Source: Marixanthotalea marina
GTDB lineage: Bacteria > Bacteroidota > Bacteroidia > Flavobacteriales > Flavobacteriaceae
NCBI GenBank assembly: GCA_018883545.1
Contig: JAHLEH010000009.1
Coordinates: 1-64,000, forward strand
Direction: 5' to 3'
Length of the DNA: 64,000 bases
Shown here piece after piece: positions 45,877 through 54,978 of the stretch (its first letter is position 1; each line of letters begins with the position of its first letter). The notes under the pieces were generated by a model. That model ran no database searches, was not told where the DNA came from, and saw only the letters and a program-made list of their open reading frames with translations. Position numbers and translations under genes: made by a program.

Positions 45877-46839
45877 CTATTCAATTTTGGCATTTTCAAA
45901 TTCCTTTTCAGGTACTAAAATACTGCCAAACAACCTATCTTTCCAATTTTTCCAGCCATATTTTTTAGACATAATTAAAAGTAATATGGGAAACACCACA
46001 AAAACGGGTACAACAACTTCCATTAGTATGGCTTCTGAGGGCTCTGAAATATCTTTTAAAACCGAATGCGTCTGAAAGGCTGTCCAATCGGCACTAACCA
46101 AAAGTGCCGCAAAAAAATTATTGGCGGCATGGAATCCGAGCGAAAGTTCCAATCCTTCGTCCATCAACGTCATAATACCCAAAAACAAACCCGTTCCTAT
46201 ATAAAAAACAAGTACGGTATAGCCCAACTTTTCAACTTCAGGATTCGCTATGTGCAACAATCCAAAAGACAAAGATGTTATAAGTAATGGAAGCCACCTA
46301 TTCTTAGCTACAACTCCAATTCCCTGCATTAAATACCCTCTGAATAAATATTCTTCAAAACTGGTTTGTAGCGGTATAAAAATAATGGCTATTAAAACCA
46401 AAATTAAAAATGGAACTAATTTAAAGTTGACAACATAATTTTCTGGAGACATAAAATAATCCAATACCATAAAGGCACTAGATACAATTCCCCATAAAAA
46501 AAATGAGAACCAAAAACGTTTCCAATCAATTCTATTTCTAGATGTTGTTAACTGTGTATATGTTTGATTATGTAAATATCTTACCACTAAAAACAATACC
46601 AAAAGCCCAACCGCAAAAGATAATAGCAATAAGAAAAGGCTCAGGTTAGGTTCTAATAGCGACATTACTTTAGAGCTATCCAATCCTTCAAGTGTATTTC
46701 CTTCTTTTAAGGATTTCATTAAAACAACTACGGTAAACGGGATTTGCCCAGCTATTACCCCTAATATCACGATAATGAGTCCTACAAAATATCGCCACCA
46801 TTCATGTAACACATTAAATGCTTGTTGAATATAGTCCAT
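45877..46839 (-). CDS. CPBP-family intramembrane metalloprotease-like protein
   Basis: The 320-residue protein has about eight membrane helices. CPBP/Abi motifs are present: EEYLFRGYLMQ (EExxxR), LLHIANPE (His) and GFHAANN (HxxxN). Members include Rce1-type CAAX proteases and bacteriocin-immunity proteins. It lies inside the menaquinone cluster, 3 bases from both menC and menE, so it is translated with them. A link to membrane-bound menaquinone enzymes is not known. Confidence 0.88.
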   Translation of the reverse strand: MDYIQQAFNVLHEWWRYFVGLIIVILGVIAGQIPFTVVVLMKSLKEGNTLEGLDSSKVMSLLEPNLSLFLLLLSFAVGLLVLFLVVRYLHNQTYTQLTTSRNRIDWKRFWFSFFLWGIVSSAFMVLDYFMSPENYVVNFKLVPFLILVLIAIIFIPLQTSFEEYLFRGYLMQGIGVVAKNRWLPLLITSLSFGLLHIANPEVEKLGYTVLVFYIGTGLFLGIMTLMDEGLELSLGFHAANNFFAALLVSADWTAFQTHSVLKDISEPSEAILMEVVVPVFVVFPILLLIMSKKYGWKNWKDRLFGSILVPEKEFENAKIE

Positions 46840-46842
46840 ATA

Positions 46843-47874
46843 TTATAAATTAAAATTCCACTTTTTTGAAATATTGTACTGCAAAGTACCATTTTTAACA
46901 ACAAGTGGCGATGGAAAATTATTGGTAAATAAACTTCCGGTTCCTAAACCTTGCGGTAATGGACTTTGCTTTGTATGGGTATATTGGGCAATGGCATTTA
47001 AACCAATATTACTTTCTAAAGCACTGGTTATCCACCACCCTATTTTGTATTTTTTAGCTGAATCTATCCATTGGTCATTACCTTTAAATCCCCCAACCAA
47101 ACTGGGTTTTAAAATAATATATTGTGGATTTATTTGCTGTAATAAGCTTTCTTTTTCTGAAAAAACGCCAATCAATTCTTCATCTAAAGCTATCGGTAAT
47201 GGCGTTTCTTCACATAATCTTGCCATATCGTCTATTTGTCCTTGCTTTATGGGTTGTTCTATGGAATGTATATCGAAATCTGATAAAACCTTTAATTTTT
47301 CTAAGGCCTCGTTAGGCTGAAAAGCACCATTGGCATCAACGCGCAACTCTATATCTTTGGGTGTAAATTCGTTTCTAATAGATTTTATGAGGTTTATTTC
47401 CGACTGAAAATCTATAGCGCCAATTTTCATTTTAATACAGTGAAATCCAGAAACTATCTTCTCTTTTATTTGTTGTTTCATAAAAGCTTCAGAACCCATC
47501 CAAATCAAACCATTAATAGGAATGGCTTCTTTACCATTGGTGAATTCCGAAGGAAACAAGTTAAATGAATCTTCTGAAGCTAACGATTTAAAAGCAGTTT
47601 CCAATCCAAACTGAATGCTGGGAAATTCGGTTAATTGGAAATATAAATCATTGAAATCTTGGTTTATATTGCTACAGAGCCATTTTAATTTGTCTTCATA
47701 ATCTGGTCTATCATCTACCGATAAACCTCTAAAAACAGCACATTCACCAATGCCAATTTTTTCGTTTTTGTGCAAAATAAGAAACCAAGTTTCCTTGGTT
47801 TTTAAAATACCGCGGGAAGTACCACTGGCTTGCTTAAATTTTAAGATGTGCTTTTTGTAGAACGCGTTTATCAT
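46843..47874 (-). CDS. menC: o-Succinylbenzoate synthase (MenC)
   Basis: The 343-residue enolase-superfamily enzyme dehydrates SHCHC to o-succinylbenzoate. Barrel residues are visible: KMKIG (KxK at strand 2), metal ligands in RVDANGAF, IEQPI and ALDEEL, and ILKPSLVGG (Lys at strand 6). Typical length. It abuts the MBL-fold gene upstream (0 spacing) and the CPBP gene downstream (3 bases). Confidence 0.93.
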   Translation of the reverse strand: MINAFYKKHILKFKQASGTSRGILKTKETWFLILHKNEKIGIGECAVFRGLSVDDRPDYEDKLKWLCSNINQDFNDLYFQLTEFPSIQFGLETAFKSLASEDSFNLFPSEFTNGKEAIPINGLIWMGSEAFMKQQIKEKIVSGFHCIKMKIGAIDFQSEINLIKSIRNEFTPKDIELRVDANGAFQPNEALEKLKVLSDFDIHSIEQPIKQGQIDDMARLCEETPLPIALDEELIGVFSEKESLLQQINPQYIILKPSLVGGFKGNDQWIDSAKKYKIGWWITSALESNIGLNAIAQYTHTKQSPLPQGLGTGSLFTNNFPSPLVVKNGTLQYNISKKWNFNL

Positions 47875-48552
47875 TTACAGTTCAATACTTTCGCCAATTT
47901 CAAGAAGCATTAAATCCTTTCCTTTTTCAAAAAATTGTTGCTTGGCATCATCATGGTCAATTTCTATATATCCAAACGTATCAAAATGGCAACCCAAAAT
48001 TTTGTCGCATTGTACAAAATCACTAGTGATAATAGCATCTTTTATACCCATGGTAAAATTATCTCCTATCGGTAAAATGGCCAAATCTAATTTTGTTTGC
48101 AATGGAATTAACTTCATGTCGTAGGTTAAAGCCGTATCGCCTGCAATGTAAATATTTTTATGCTCACCTTCTATGACAAAACCTCCTGGTTGACCTCCAT
48201 AACTGCCATCTGGAAATGATGATGTGTGGATGGCCTGTACATATTTCACATTACCAAATTCAAAATCCCATTGGCCTCCATGATTCATGGGGTGCCCTTC
48301 TAACCCTAAATTTTCAAAATGGGTAACGATTTCAAAATTTGAAACTATCATCGCCCCTGTTCGTTTGGCAATAGCCTCTACATCTAGAATATGATCTTGA
48401 TGTGCATGGGTTACCAAAATATAATCGGCTTCAAGAGTATCTATATCAATATGGGATGCGTTGGGGTTTCCTGTTATAAATGGATCTACAAGAATATTAA
48501 CATCACCTACTTGTATTCCTAAACTGGCATGTCCGTAGAATGTAATCTTCAT
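47875..48552 (-). CDS. UPF0173-type metal-dependent hydrolase (MBL fold)
   Basis: The 225-residue metallo-beta-lactamase-fold protein has metal motif HAHQDHILD and a later IAGDTALT. The UPF0173 family (YtkL-like) has no settled substrate. It is embedded between menA and menC, which is seen in other Bacteroidota men clusters and hints at a thioesterase-like step, since hydrolysis of DHNA-CoA is required in this pathway and no other thioesterase is in the operon. That role is inference. Confidence 0.88.
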   Translation of the reverse strand: MKITFYGHASLGIQVGDVNILVDPFITGNPNASHIDIDTLEADYILVTHAHQDHILDVEAIAKRTGAMIVSNFEIVTHFENLGLEGHPMNHGGQWDFEFGNVKYVQAIHTSSFPDGSYGGQPGGFVIEGEHKNIYIAGDTALTYDMKLIPLQTKLDLAILPIGDNFTMGIKDAIITSDFVQCDKILGCHFDTFGYIEIDHDDAKQQFFEKGKDLMLLEIGESIEL

Positions 48553-48591
48553 TTTTATAAAAATTTATGACTAAAGAAAAATACAAAAATT

Positions 48592-49494
48592 TTACAACAA
48601 ATGGCCTATACTCATGAGAACAGCTAAAAAGAATGTTGATAATGCCAATTTCTTTAATTCGCCATCCAAAGATTTAGGGTCTTCATTTTTATAAACCTTA
48701 ATTAAATGGATAACCAACGGTATATAGGCTACAAAATAAATGAGGTTGAAAGGTGATGTATAATACAACAATCCGAATAAAAACGACAACAATATAGCTG
48801 TTGACATTAAAAACAGATGATAAATCTTTGCTTTTTTAGACCCAAGCTTAACGGCCAATGTTATCTTGTTCGACTTCTCATCAGAAACAATATCCCGCAT
48901 ATTATTGAGATTTAGAACCGCTGCGCTTAAAAGCCCTATTGTACAAGCCGGCAAAAAAACCACATGATCAATTTGTTTGGCATATAAAACATAACCTCCA
49001 ATAACGCTTACCAAGCCAAAAAACACGAAAACATAAACATCTCCCAAACCATTGTACCCATAAGCATTGGTACCAACCGTGTAGCGTATGGCTGCCACTA
49101 CAGCAGCTATACCAAGCGAGAAAAAGATAAGTGTTAATAAAAAATGACGTACCCCAAACGCTGAAAAAATTAGCGAAAAAGCTAGCCCTATGGATATTAA
49201 TATTGAAATTTTAATGGCGCTAAACATACTATCGGCTGATATCTCACCACTTTGCACCGCACGTTCTGGTCCTATTCTTTCATTATTATCTGTGCCTTTA
49301 ACACCATCGCCATAATCGTTGGCTAAGTTAGATAGTATTTGAAAACTAAGTGTGGTTAGGATAGCCAGGATAAAAATATCCCACTGAAAAAAACCATTGT
49401 ATTCAGCAAAACTAGAAGCTATTATAATTCCTGAAACTGATAACGGCAGCGTTCTTAAACGCATGGATGAAATCCATAACTTAAGTCTACTCAT
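48592..49494 (-). CDS. menA: 1,4-Dihydroxy-2-naphthoate polyprenyltransferase (MenA)
   Basis: The 300-residue UbiA-superfamily membrane enzyme attaches the polyprenyl tail to DHNA. Both Asp motifs are present: NLANDYGDGVKGTDN and NNMRDIVSDE, with about eight or nine helices. I chose the start MSRLKLW at 49494, whose ATG overlaps the menB stop (TAATG). An in-frame ATG at 49506 adds MDSV and a 13-base overlap. Confidence 0.94.
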   Translation of the reverse strand: MSRLKLWISSMRLRTLPLSVSGIIIASSFAEYNGFFQWDIFILAILTTLSFQILSNLANDYGDGVKGTDNNERIGPERAVQSGEISADSMFSAIKISILISIGLAFSLIFSAFGVRHFLLTLIFFSLGIAAVVAAIRYTVGTNAYGYNGLGDVYVFVFFGLVSVIGGYVLYAKQIDHVVFLPACTIGLLSAAVLNLNNMRDIVSDEKSNKITLAVKLGSKKAKIYHLFLMSTAILLSFLFGLLYYTSPFNLIYFVAYIPLVIHLIKVYKNEDPKSLDGELKKLALSTFFLAVLMSIGHLL

Positions 49495-50333
49495 TACGGA
49501 ATCCATTTTTTTTCGAAGTTAGGCTTACGCTTTTCAAGAAAGGCATTTCTACCTTCCTTAGCTTCGTCGGTCATGTAAGCCAAACGGGTTGCTTCACCTG
49601 CAAATACTTGCTGTCCGACCATACCATCATCAGTTAAATTCATGGCGAATTTGAGCATTTTAATAGATGTAGGTGATTTAGCTAATATTTCCTGTGCCCA
49701 TTCATAAGCAGTAGTTTCCAGTTCATCGTGTGGCACAACAGCATTAACCATGCCCATTTCGAATGCTTCTTGGGCTGAATAGTTACGCCCTAAAAAGAAA
49801 ATTTCCCTGGCTTTTTTCTGTCCGACCATTTTAGCTAAATACGCCGAGCCATAACCGCCGTCAAAGCTCGTAACATCGGCATCTGTCTGTTTAAAAATGG
49901 CATGTTCTTTACTGGCCAAGGTTAAATCGCAAACCACGTGCAAGCTATGTCCGCCACCGACGGCCCAACCAGGTACGACTGCAATAACTGCTTTTGGCAT
50001 AAACCGAATGAGACGTTGAACTTCCAAGATATTTAGCCTATGATACCCATCTTCGCCCACATACCCTTGGTGCCCCCTTGCTTTTTGGTCGCCACCACTA
50101 CAGAATGACCAAATACCGTCTTTAGTAGAAGGGCCTTCTGCAGACAAAAGCACAGCGCCAATGTTCACATCTTCAGTGGCATCATAAAAGGCGTCATATA
50201 GTTCACTTGTAGTTTTTGGTCTAAATGCATTCCGAACATTTGGCCTATTAAATGCTATTCTTGCAACACCATTACATTTCTTATAGGTAATATCTTCATA
50301 TTCTTTAGCTACTACCCAATTCAGTTGCTCCAT
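49494..50333 (-). CDS. menB: 1,4-Dihydroxy-2-naphthoyl-CoA synthase (MenB)
   Basis: The 279-residue crotonase-fold enzyme closes the naphthoquinone ring from o-succinylbenzoyl-CoA. MenB-specific segments are visible: FCSGGDQKARGHQGYVG, VPGWAVGGGHSLHVVCDL and QTDADVTSFDGGYGSAYLAK. It is first of the minus-strand men cluster, and its stop overlaps the menA start. menF, menD and menH are not in the window, so the early steps are encoded elsewhere. Confidence 0.96.
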   Translation of the reverse strand: MEQLNWVVAKEYEDITYKKCNGVARIAFNRPNVRNAFRPKTTSELYDAFYDATEDVNIGAVLLSAEGPSTKDGIWSFCSGGDQKARGHQGYVGEDGYHRLNILEVQRLIRFMPKAVIAVVPGWAVGGGHSLHVVCDLTLASKEHAIFKQTDADVTSFDGGYGSAYLAKMVGQKKAREIFFLGRNYSAQEAFEMGMVNAVVPHDELETTAYEWAQEILAKSPTSIKMLKFAMNLTDDGMVGQQVFAGEATRLAYMTDEAKEGRNAFLEKRKPNFEKKWIP

Positions 50334-50352
50334 CTTACTTATTAGTTTTGCT

Positions 50353-50386
50353 CAAAAATAAATTTTATTTTTCATTCACTACCCAA
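50353..50386 (-). promoter_or_regulatory. Promoter candidate of the menaquinone operon
   Basis: On the minus strand TATTTTTG (50360-50353) is an exact TAnnTTTG match 20 bases before the menB start codon. TTG (50386-50384) lies 23 bases further upstream, slightly beyond the usual spacing. Confidence 0.4.
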
Positions 50387-50581
50387 TTCAATAAAATTAA
50401 TACAAAGAACCTCCTCATAACACCATAAAAAACATTTTTTTCAACTTATTCACTTAAAAAATGAATAATTAGTAAAACACATTGCTGTATTTAATTTTTT
50501 CACAAAAGACAAAAATACTTACATCAAAGTATTGCTTGGTTGTAGTATAAACACTATTTTTATTGAGAATTAGACAAAATA

Positions 50582-50612
50582 TTTGCATTTCATCTATAAA
50601 TATTGTATTTTG
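50582..50612 (+). promoter_or_regulatory. Promoter candidate that fixes the start of the small membrane protein gene
   Basis: TTTG (50582-50585), 20 bases, then TATTTTG (50606-50612), one base short of TAnnTTTG. Initiation near 50619 leaves a leader of about 16 bases to the ATG at 50635 and rules out the upstream ATG at 50563. Confidence 0.4.
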
Positions 50613-50634
50613 CCGAAACCAAATCCCTTTATCT

Positions 50635-50811
50635 ATGATATTAACAATTACAATTTCACTTGCAATCCTTGTAGCGGTCAACTTACTTCTTCTAAGATTT
50701 AGCTGCAACAAAATCACTAAACAAAATAAGATTAGCAAGAAACCTGTCGTTCTTAAGCCTCATCTTACCATTGAACGGGAGTCTGAGAAACTTGCTCCAA
50801 CAGGTAGTTAG
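50635..50811 (+). CDS. Small single-span membrane protein ending LAPTGS
   Basis: The 58-residue protein has one membrane helix (residues about 2-22) followed by FSCNKITKQNK and a basic, then acidic tail ending ESEKLAPTGS. It resembles small conserved flavobacterial proteins. I chose the second Met (MILTITISL) because the upstream extension is unlike a protein and a promoter lies inside it. The last 47 bases overlap the 3' end of ung on the other strand. Function unknown. Confidence 0.65.
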   Translation: MILTITISLAILVAVNLLLLRFSCNKITKQNKISKKPVVLKPHLTIERESEKLAPTGS

Positions 50812-51433
50812 TTTTACTAAAGTGTTTATTGCCGAACCAATAGCCCCTATTGGCACTTAGTGGCGACGGATGCCCAGACGTTAGTACTTTATGCCTTTCT
50901 TTGTTGATAAACTTTATTTTCTGCTTTGCATAACCACCCCATAAAAGAAACACCACATTTTCTTTCTTTTCACTTATCAATTTGATAACACTATCGGTAA
51001 AAGTTTCCCAACCCTTGTTTTGGTGACTACCAGCTTGGTTTGCCCGAACTGTAAGTGTAGCATTTAAAAGCAGTACGCCTTGCTCTGCCCAACGCATTAA
51101 ATTACCACTCTTAGGATAAGAAAAACCTAAATCTTGCTCCACTTCTTTAAAAATATTAATCAAGGAAGGTGGATGTGGCACGCCATCATTAACCGAAAAA
51201 CACAGTCCGTTGGCTTGCCCTAAACCATGGTAAGGATCTTGTCCTATAATAACGACTTTTACCTTATCAAACGGGCATGCATCAAAAGCGTTAAAAATTT
51301 GCTTGCCAGGCGGAAAACATTGATGGTTTGTGTATTCACTTTTTACAAAACTTGCCAAATCCTTAAAATAAGGTTTGTCAAATTCATTTTGCAAATAAGG
51401 TTTCCAGCTTTCATGTATATCTACATTCATCAT
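50765..51433 (-). CDS. ung: Uracil-DNA glycosylase, family 1
   Basis: The 222-residue enzyme removes uracil from DNA. Catalytic motif GQDPYHG and the leucine-loop motif HPSPLSANRG are intact, and the length is typical. Single gene. Its 3' end overlaps a small plus-strand gene. Confidence 0.98.
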   Translation of the reverse strand: MMNVDIHESWKPYLQNEFDKPYFKDLASFVKSEYTNHQCFPPGKQIFNAFDACPFDKVKVVIIGQDPYHGLGQANGLCFSVNDGVPHPPSLINIFKEVEQDLGFSYPKSGNLMRWAEQGVLLLNATLTVRANQAGSHQNKGWETFTDSVIKLISEKKENVVFLLWGGYAKQKIKFINKERHKVLTSGHPSPLSANRGYWFGNKHFSKTNYLLEQVSQTPVQW

Positions 51434-51494
51434 TGAATATTAAAATTGAAACTAAAATAATACTATCTTTAATGATATTAAAACTAATTGTAGA

Positions 51495-52988
51495 TTGAAA
51501 AAAATAAAATTCCCAACCGCTCAAACCATTTTAATCATTATAGCGGCTGCAGTTGCCCAATTAACCTGGTTGGTTCCTGCTGGCGCTTACGATTCCTTAA
51601 CTTATAATAAAGAAACCAATACGTTTACCAGAAAAAGTTTAGACGCAACCACTACTTTACCAGCAACCCAAGCCTCTTTAAACGAACTTAACGTAAAAAT
51701 ACCTCTCGAAAAATTTACTAGTGGTGATATATGGAAACCCATTGGCATACCTAATTCTTACAAACAATTAACACCCAAACCACAAGGTTTTGCTGCGTTT
51801 ATTAAATCGCCCATTAAAGGGATTATTGAGGCTGCCGACATTATTTTCCTAGTGTTGTTTATAGGAGGACTTATTGGCATTATGAATATCACAGGTGCTT
51901 TTGAAGCAGGCATCGCTTGGCTGGCCAAAGCCCTAAAGGGAAATGAATATTGGCTCATTATTGCTGTTACCTTTTTAATTGCGATTGGCGGTACTACTTT
52001 TGGACTTGCTGAAGAAACCATTGCTTTCTACCCTATACTCATCCCTATTTTCTTAGCTGCTAAATACGATGCCATGGTACCATTAGCTTGTATTTACTTG
52101 GGGTCGTCTATTGGCACTACTTTTTCTACTACCAACCCCTTTAGTGCCATTATAGCATCGGATGCTGCTGGCATTAATTGGACCACCGGCCTAACCGGAA
52201 GGTTTATCATGCTGGTATTAGGAACGCTCATTTGTATTATTTACATACTTCGCTATGCACAACGGGTAAAAAAAGACCCCTCAAGATCAATCATTTTTAG
52301 TCAAAAAGAAGAAATTGAAAGTCATTTTGGCAGCAACACACATTCCCATACAGTTCTTACATCCAAACTTCGACTTATATTATTTGTATTTGCTATGTGT
52401 TTTGTGGTTATGATTTATGGCGTTTCGCAATTGGATTGGTGGTTTTTAGAGATGACTACCGTGTTTTTTGTAGGTGCTGTACTTATTGGAATTATTGCTA
52501 ATGTAAACGAATATAGATTTGTTGACACTTTTGTAAAAGGTGCCAGCGAATTATTAGGCGTCGCATTAATAATTGGAATTGCTAGAGGCATCACTGTTTT
52601 AATGAACGATGGCATGATTAGCGATACCATGCTATATTATGCAAGCAATCTGACAAATGGAATGAATAAAGGTTTATTTATAAATGCCATGCTTTTTATT
52701 TATAGTGGTTTGTCTTTTTTCGTGCCCTCTTCTTCTGGAATGGCCGTATTAACCATGCCCATTATGTCTCCTTTGGCGGATGGTGTTGGTATTGGAAGGG
52801 AGTTTGTAGTAAATGCTTATCAGTATGGCATGGGGCTATTTGCTTTTATAAATCCAACGGGATTAATATTAGCTTCCTTGGCTATAGTAAAGGTTGGTTA
52901 CGATAAATGGTTGAAATTTGTTATGCCGTTGGTTATCATTTTAACCATTTTTACCATGCTGGCATTAACTGTATCCGTTTACTTATAA
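51495..52988 (+). CDS. YfcC-family (C4-dicarboxylate/amino-acid) membrane transporter
   Basis: The 497-residue protein has about 12 hydrophobic segments, starting at TTG (no other start precedes the first helix). It reads as the YfcC/DcuC-like group: QTILIIIAAAVAQLTWLVPAGAYD, IGGTTFGLAEETIAFYPILIPIF, GSSIGTTFSTTNPFSAIIASDAAG and FVPSSSGMAVLTMPIMSPLAD. Relatives are described as C4-dicarboxylate or arginine/ornithine-type carriers. The substrate is not resolved. Its last 10 bases overlap the convergent propeller gene. Confidence 0.88.
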   Translation: MKKIKFPTAQTILIIIAAAVAQLTWLVPAGAYDSLTYNKETNTFTRKSLDATTTLPATQASLNELNVKIPLEKFTSGDIWKPIGIPNSYKQLTPKPQGFAAFIKSPIKGIIEAADIIFLVLFIGGLIGIMNITGAFEAGIAWLAKALKGNEYWLIIAVTFLIAIGGTTFGLAEETIAFYPILIPIFLAAKYDAMVPLACIYLGSSIGTTFSTTNPFSAIIASDAAGINWTTGLTGRFIMLVLGTLICIIYILRYAQRVKKDPSRSIIFSQKEEIESHFGSNTHSHTVLTSKLRLILFVFAMCFVVMIYGVSQLDWWFLEMTTVFFVGAVLIGIIANVNEYRFVDTFVKGASELLGVALIIGIARGITVLMNDGMISDTMLYYASNLTNGMNKGLFINAMLFIYSGLSFFVPSSSGMAVLTMPIMSPLADGVGIGREFVVNAYQYGMGLFAFINPTGLILASLAIVKVGYDKWLKFVMPLVIILTIFTMLALTVSVYL

Positions 52989-53854
52989 TCTAATTTATAG
53001 GCTGCTACAGTATTACCATAAAAAGTAGGCACAATAAGTATATCTTGTTCAGGAATATACGAAATATCGGCAGAATTCTTCCTATTCTCCCTAGTGTCTA
53101 ATATTTTTATTGCTTCTACTGCAATCTTGCCTTTTTCGGCAAAAAACACCTGTCCTTGAAAAGCGGAAAGAATGTATCCTTTATCGGTTGAAACAATTCC
53201 ATCACCGCCTCTTACGCCCGCAGCCAAAACTGTTTTTTCCTTAGATGTTTTATCTATAGCAATCAATTCGCCTTTGCTTGAAGATAATATCAGCACCCTG
53301 TCTTTTTCAACTAAAATACCATTAGGGTAAAACCCTTTTACATCCAGCCATAAAGAGGATTTACCATTGACTAACTTATATATTTTTTCATCCTGCGAAT
53401 CTGTCATATAAATATCACCATTGGTATCAATATCCAAATCGTTTAAAAAAACAGCTCCTTCAATTTCATGTTTTTTCACAATAGTTCCTGTCTCCAAATC
53501 TATTTCTACTACCTTATCAATATCATCTACATAAAGTTTTCCTTTGTAATAGTTTTGACCTTTAGGGGCATCAATACCTGTCACCCAGTTTTTATCTATA
53601 ACCTTTCCGTCAACGCTCAAAACTGAAATATAACCATCACCATCTCTTCTATCAGGAGGTGTGCCACCAATATTTGACACATAAATAAGTTCTTTTTCGA
53701 AATTGTACCGAACTGCTTCAGACGTTTTTAAAATCGTGTCCGTTTCCCAAAGTTTGGTAAGTGTTATTTCACCAACAATAGCCTTGCTTTCAAATTTTTG
53801 AAATGCTAAACAAGTCATAGCTACCAAAGCCAACAAAAAAATTATTCTTTTCAT
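52979..53854 (-). CDS. Exported SMP-30-like beta-propeller protein
   Basis: The protein of about 291 residues has a Sec signal peptide and NHL/SMP-30-type blades (FLNDLDIDTNGDIYMTDSQDEKIYKL, FYPNGILVEKDRVLILSSSKGELIAID). The family Asn (LNDL) and a late Asp (GGDGIV) are visible, but the N-terminal metal Glu is not obvious, so enzyme activity is doubtful. I chose MKRIIFLL; an in-frame ATG 9 bases upstream adds MFK. It follows holA by about 20 bases on the same strand. Confidence 0.8.
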   Translation of the reverse strand: MKRIIFLLALVAMTCLAFQKFESKAIVGEITLTKLWETDTILKTSEAVRYNFEKELIYVSNIGGTPPDRRDGDGYISVLSVDGKVIDKNWVTGIDAPKGQNYYKGKLYVDDIDKVVEIDLETGTIVKKHEIEGAVFLNDLDIDTNGDIYMTDSQDEKIYKLVNGKSSLWLDVKGFYPNGILVEKDRVLILSSSKGELIAIDKTSKEKTVLAAGVRGGDGIVSTDKGYILSAFQGQVFFAEKGKIAVEAIKILDTRENRKNSADISYIPEQDILIVPTFYGNTVAAYKLDYK

Positions 53855-53874
53855 TTTGAACATTTTAAGGTTAG

Positions 53875-54879
53875 CTAAGATACTATTTTTACCAATAGCT
53901 CTTTCAACAAATCACCTTGAGAAACAGCATTGGCACCAACCCCTTTACTTTTAACATCAAATTCACGTAAGGTAGCCACAACACTGCTCACTTTTTTCAT
54001 TGGATAATTTCTGGCCGCCGTAATATAGTCGTTCACAAAATAGGGATTCACTTTTAGTGCCGAAGCGACGTGTCTTGGGTTCTTATCGGTTAAACCATGT
54101 AATTGTAACAACTGTGAAAAGAAATTGAACAACATGGTTACAGTAACCACCATAGGATTATCTTTTGGATTTTCGGCAAAATAATGCACTATTTTATGGG
54201 CTTTATAAATATTTTTGTCTCCAATAGCCTTTTGCAACTCAAAATTGTTGTAATCTTTGCTTATGCCTATATTTTCCTCAATAGCTTCTGGAGTTATGTT
54301 GCTGCCAACTGGCAAAATTATTTGAAGTTTATCCAGCTCATTATTTATTTTACTTAAATCGGTTCCCAAGAACTCTACCAGCATTTGGGCTGCTTTGGGC
54401 GTTATGGTGTAATTTTTTGGAGATAAAACGCGTCTGATCCAATCTGCTACTTGGTTTTCATAAAGTTTATTGCTTTCGTACACCAAGCCTGATTTCTTTA
54501 CGGCCTTGTATAATGCTTTCCGCTTATCTATCTTTTTATACTTATAATTAACCACCAAAACGGTAGTTGGTTGCGGATTGACCGCATAATCAGTTAATTT
54601 CTCAATGGTTCTTGATAAATCTTGACCTTCTTTTACAATAATAACCTGTCGTTCTGCCATCATGGGATAGCGTTTAGCACTGCTCACAATGTCGTCAACA
54701 GAAACGTCCCTACCGTACATTACCATTTGATTAAAGCCTTTCTCTTCTTCAGTTAGCACGTAGTCTTCAATAAACTCTGAAATTTTATCAATATAATAAG
54801 GCTCCTCGCCCATCAAAAAATAAATGGGTTTTATGTTGCCTTTCTTAATGTCACTTACTAATTGCTTTACGTCGTCCAA
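53875..54879 (-). CDS. holA: DNA polymerase III subunit delta (HolA)
   Basis: The 334-residue clamp-loader subunit has the N-terminal pattern IKPIYFLMGEEPYYIDKISEFI and GRDVSVDDIVSSAKRYPMMAERQVIIVKE, and a C-terminal helical collar (KLQIILPVGSNITPEAIEENIGISKDYNNFEL). It opens the beta clamp during loading. Typical length. Confidence 0.93.
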   Translation of the reverse strand: MDDVKQLVSDIKKGNIKPIYFLMGEEPYYIDKISEFIEDYVLTEEEKGFNQMVMYGRDVSVDDIVSSAKRYPMMAERQVIIVKEGQDLSRTIEKLTDYAVNPQPTTVLVVNYKYKKIDKRKALYKAVKKSGLVYESNKLYENQVADWIRRVLSPKNYTITPKAAQMLVEFLGTDLSKINNELDKLQIILPVGSNITPEAIEENIGISKDYNNFELQKAIGDKNIYKAHKIVHYFAENPKDNPMVVTVTMLFNFFSQLLQLHGLTDKNPRHVASALKVNPYFVNDYITAARNYPMKKVSSVVATLREFDVKSKGVGANAVSQGDLLKELLVKIVS

Positions 54880-54978
54880 AACTTAAAATTTCATATTGTA
54901 ATAAGAGGTTGATTTTTTAAAAAACGACCCACTAATTTGGTATTTGGTTTTTGAAGTTTAACTTTGGAAAAACATAAA

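Larger units (their letters stand above)
50334..50634. other. Divergent regulatory gap between menB and a small membrane protein gene
   Basis: This gap of 301 bases is AT-rich. It holds a menB promoter candidate (50353-50386) and a plus-strand promoter candidate (50582-50612). Otherwise nothing recognised. Confidence 0.5.
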
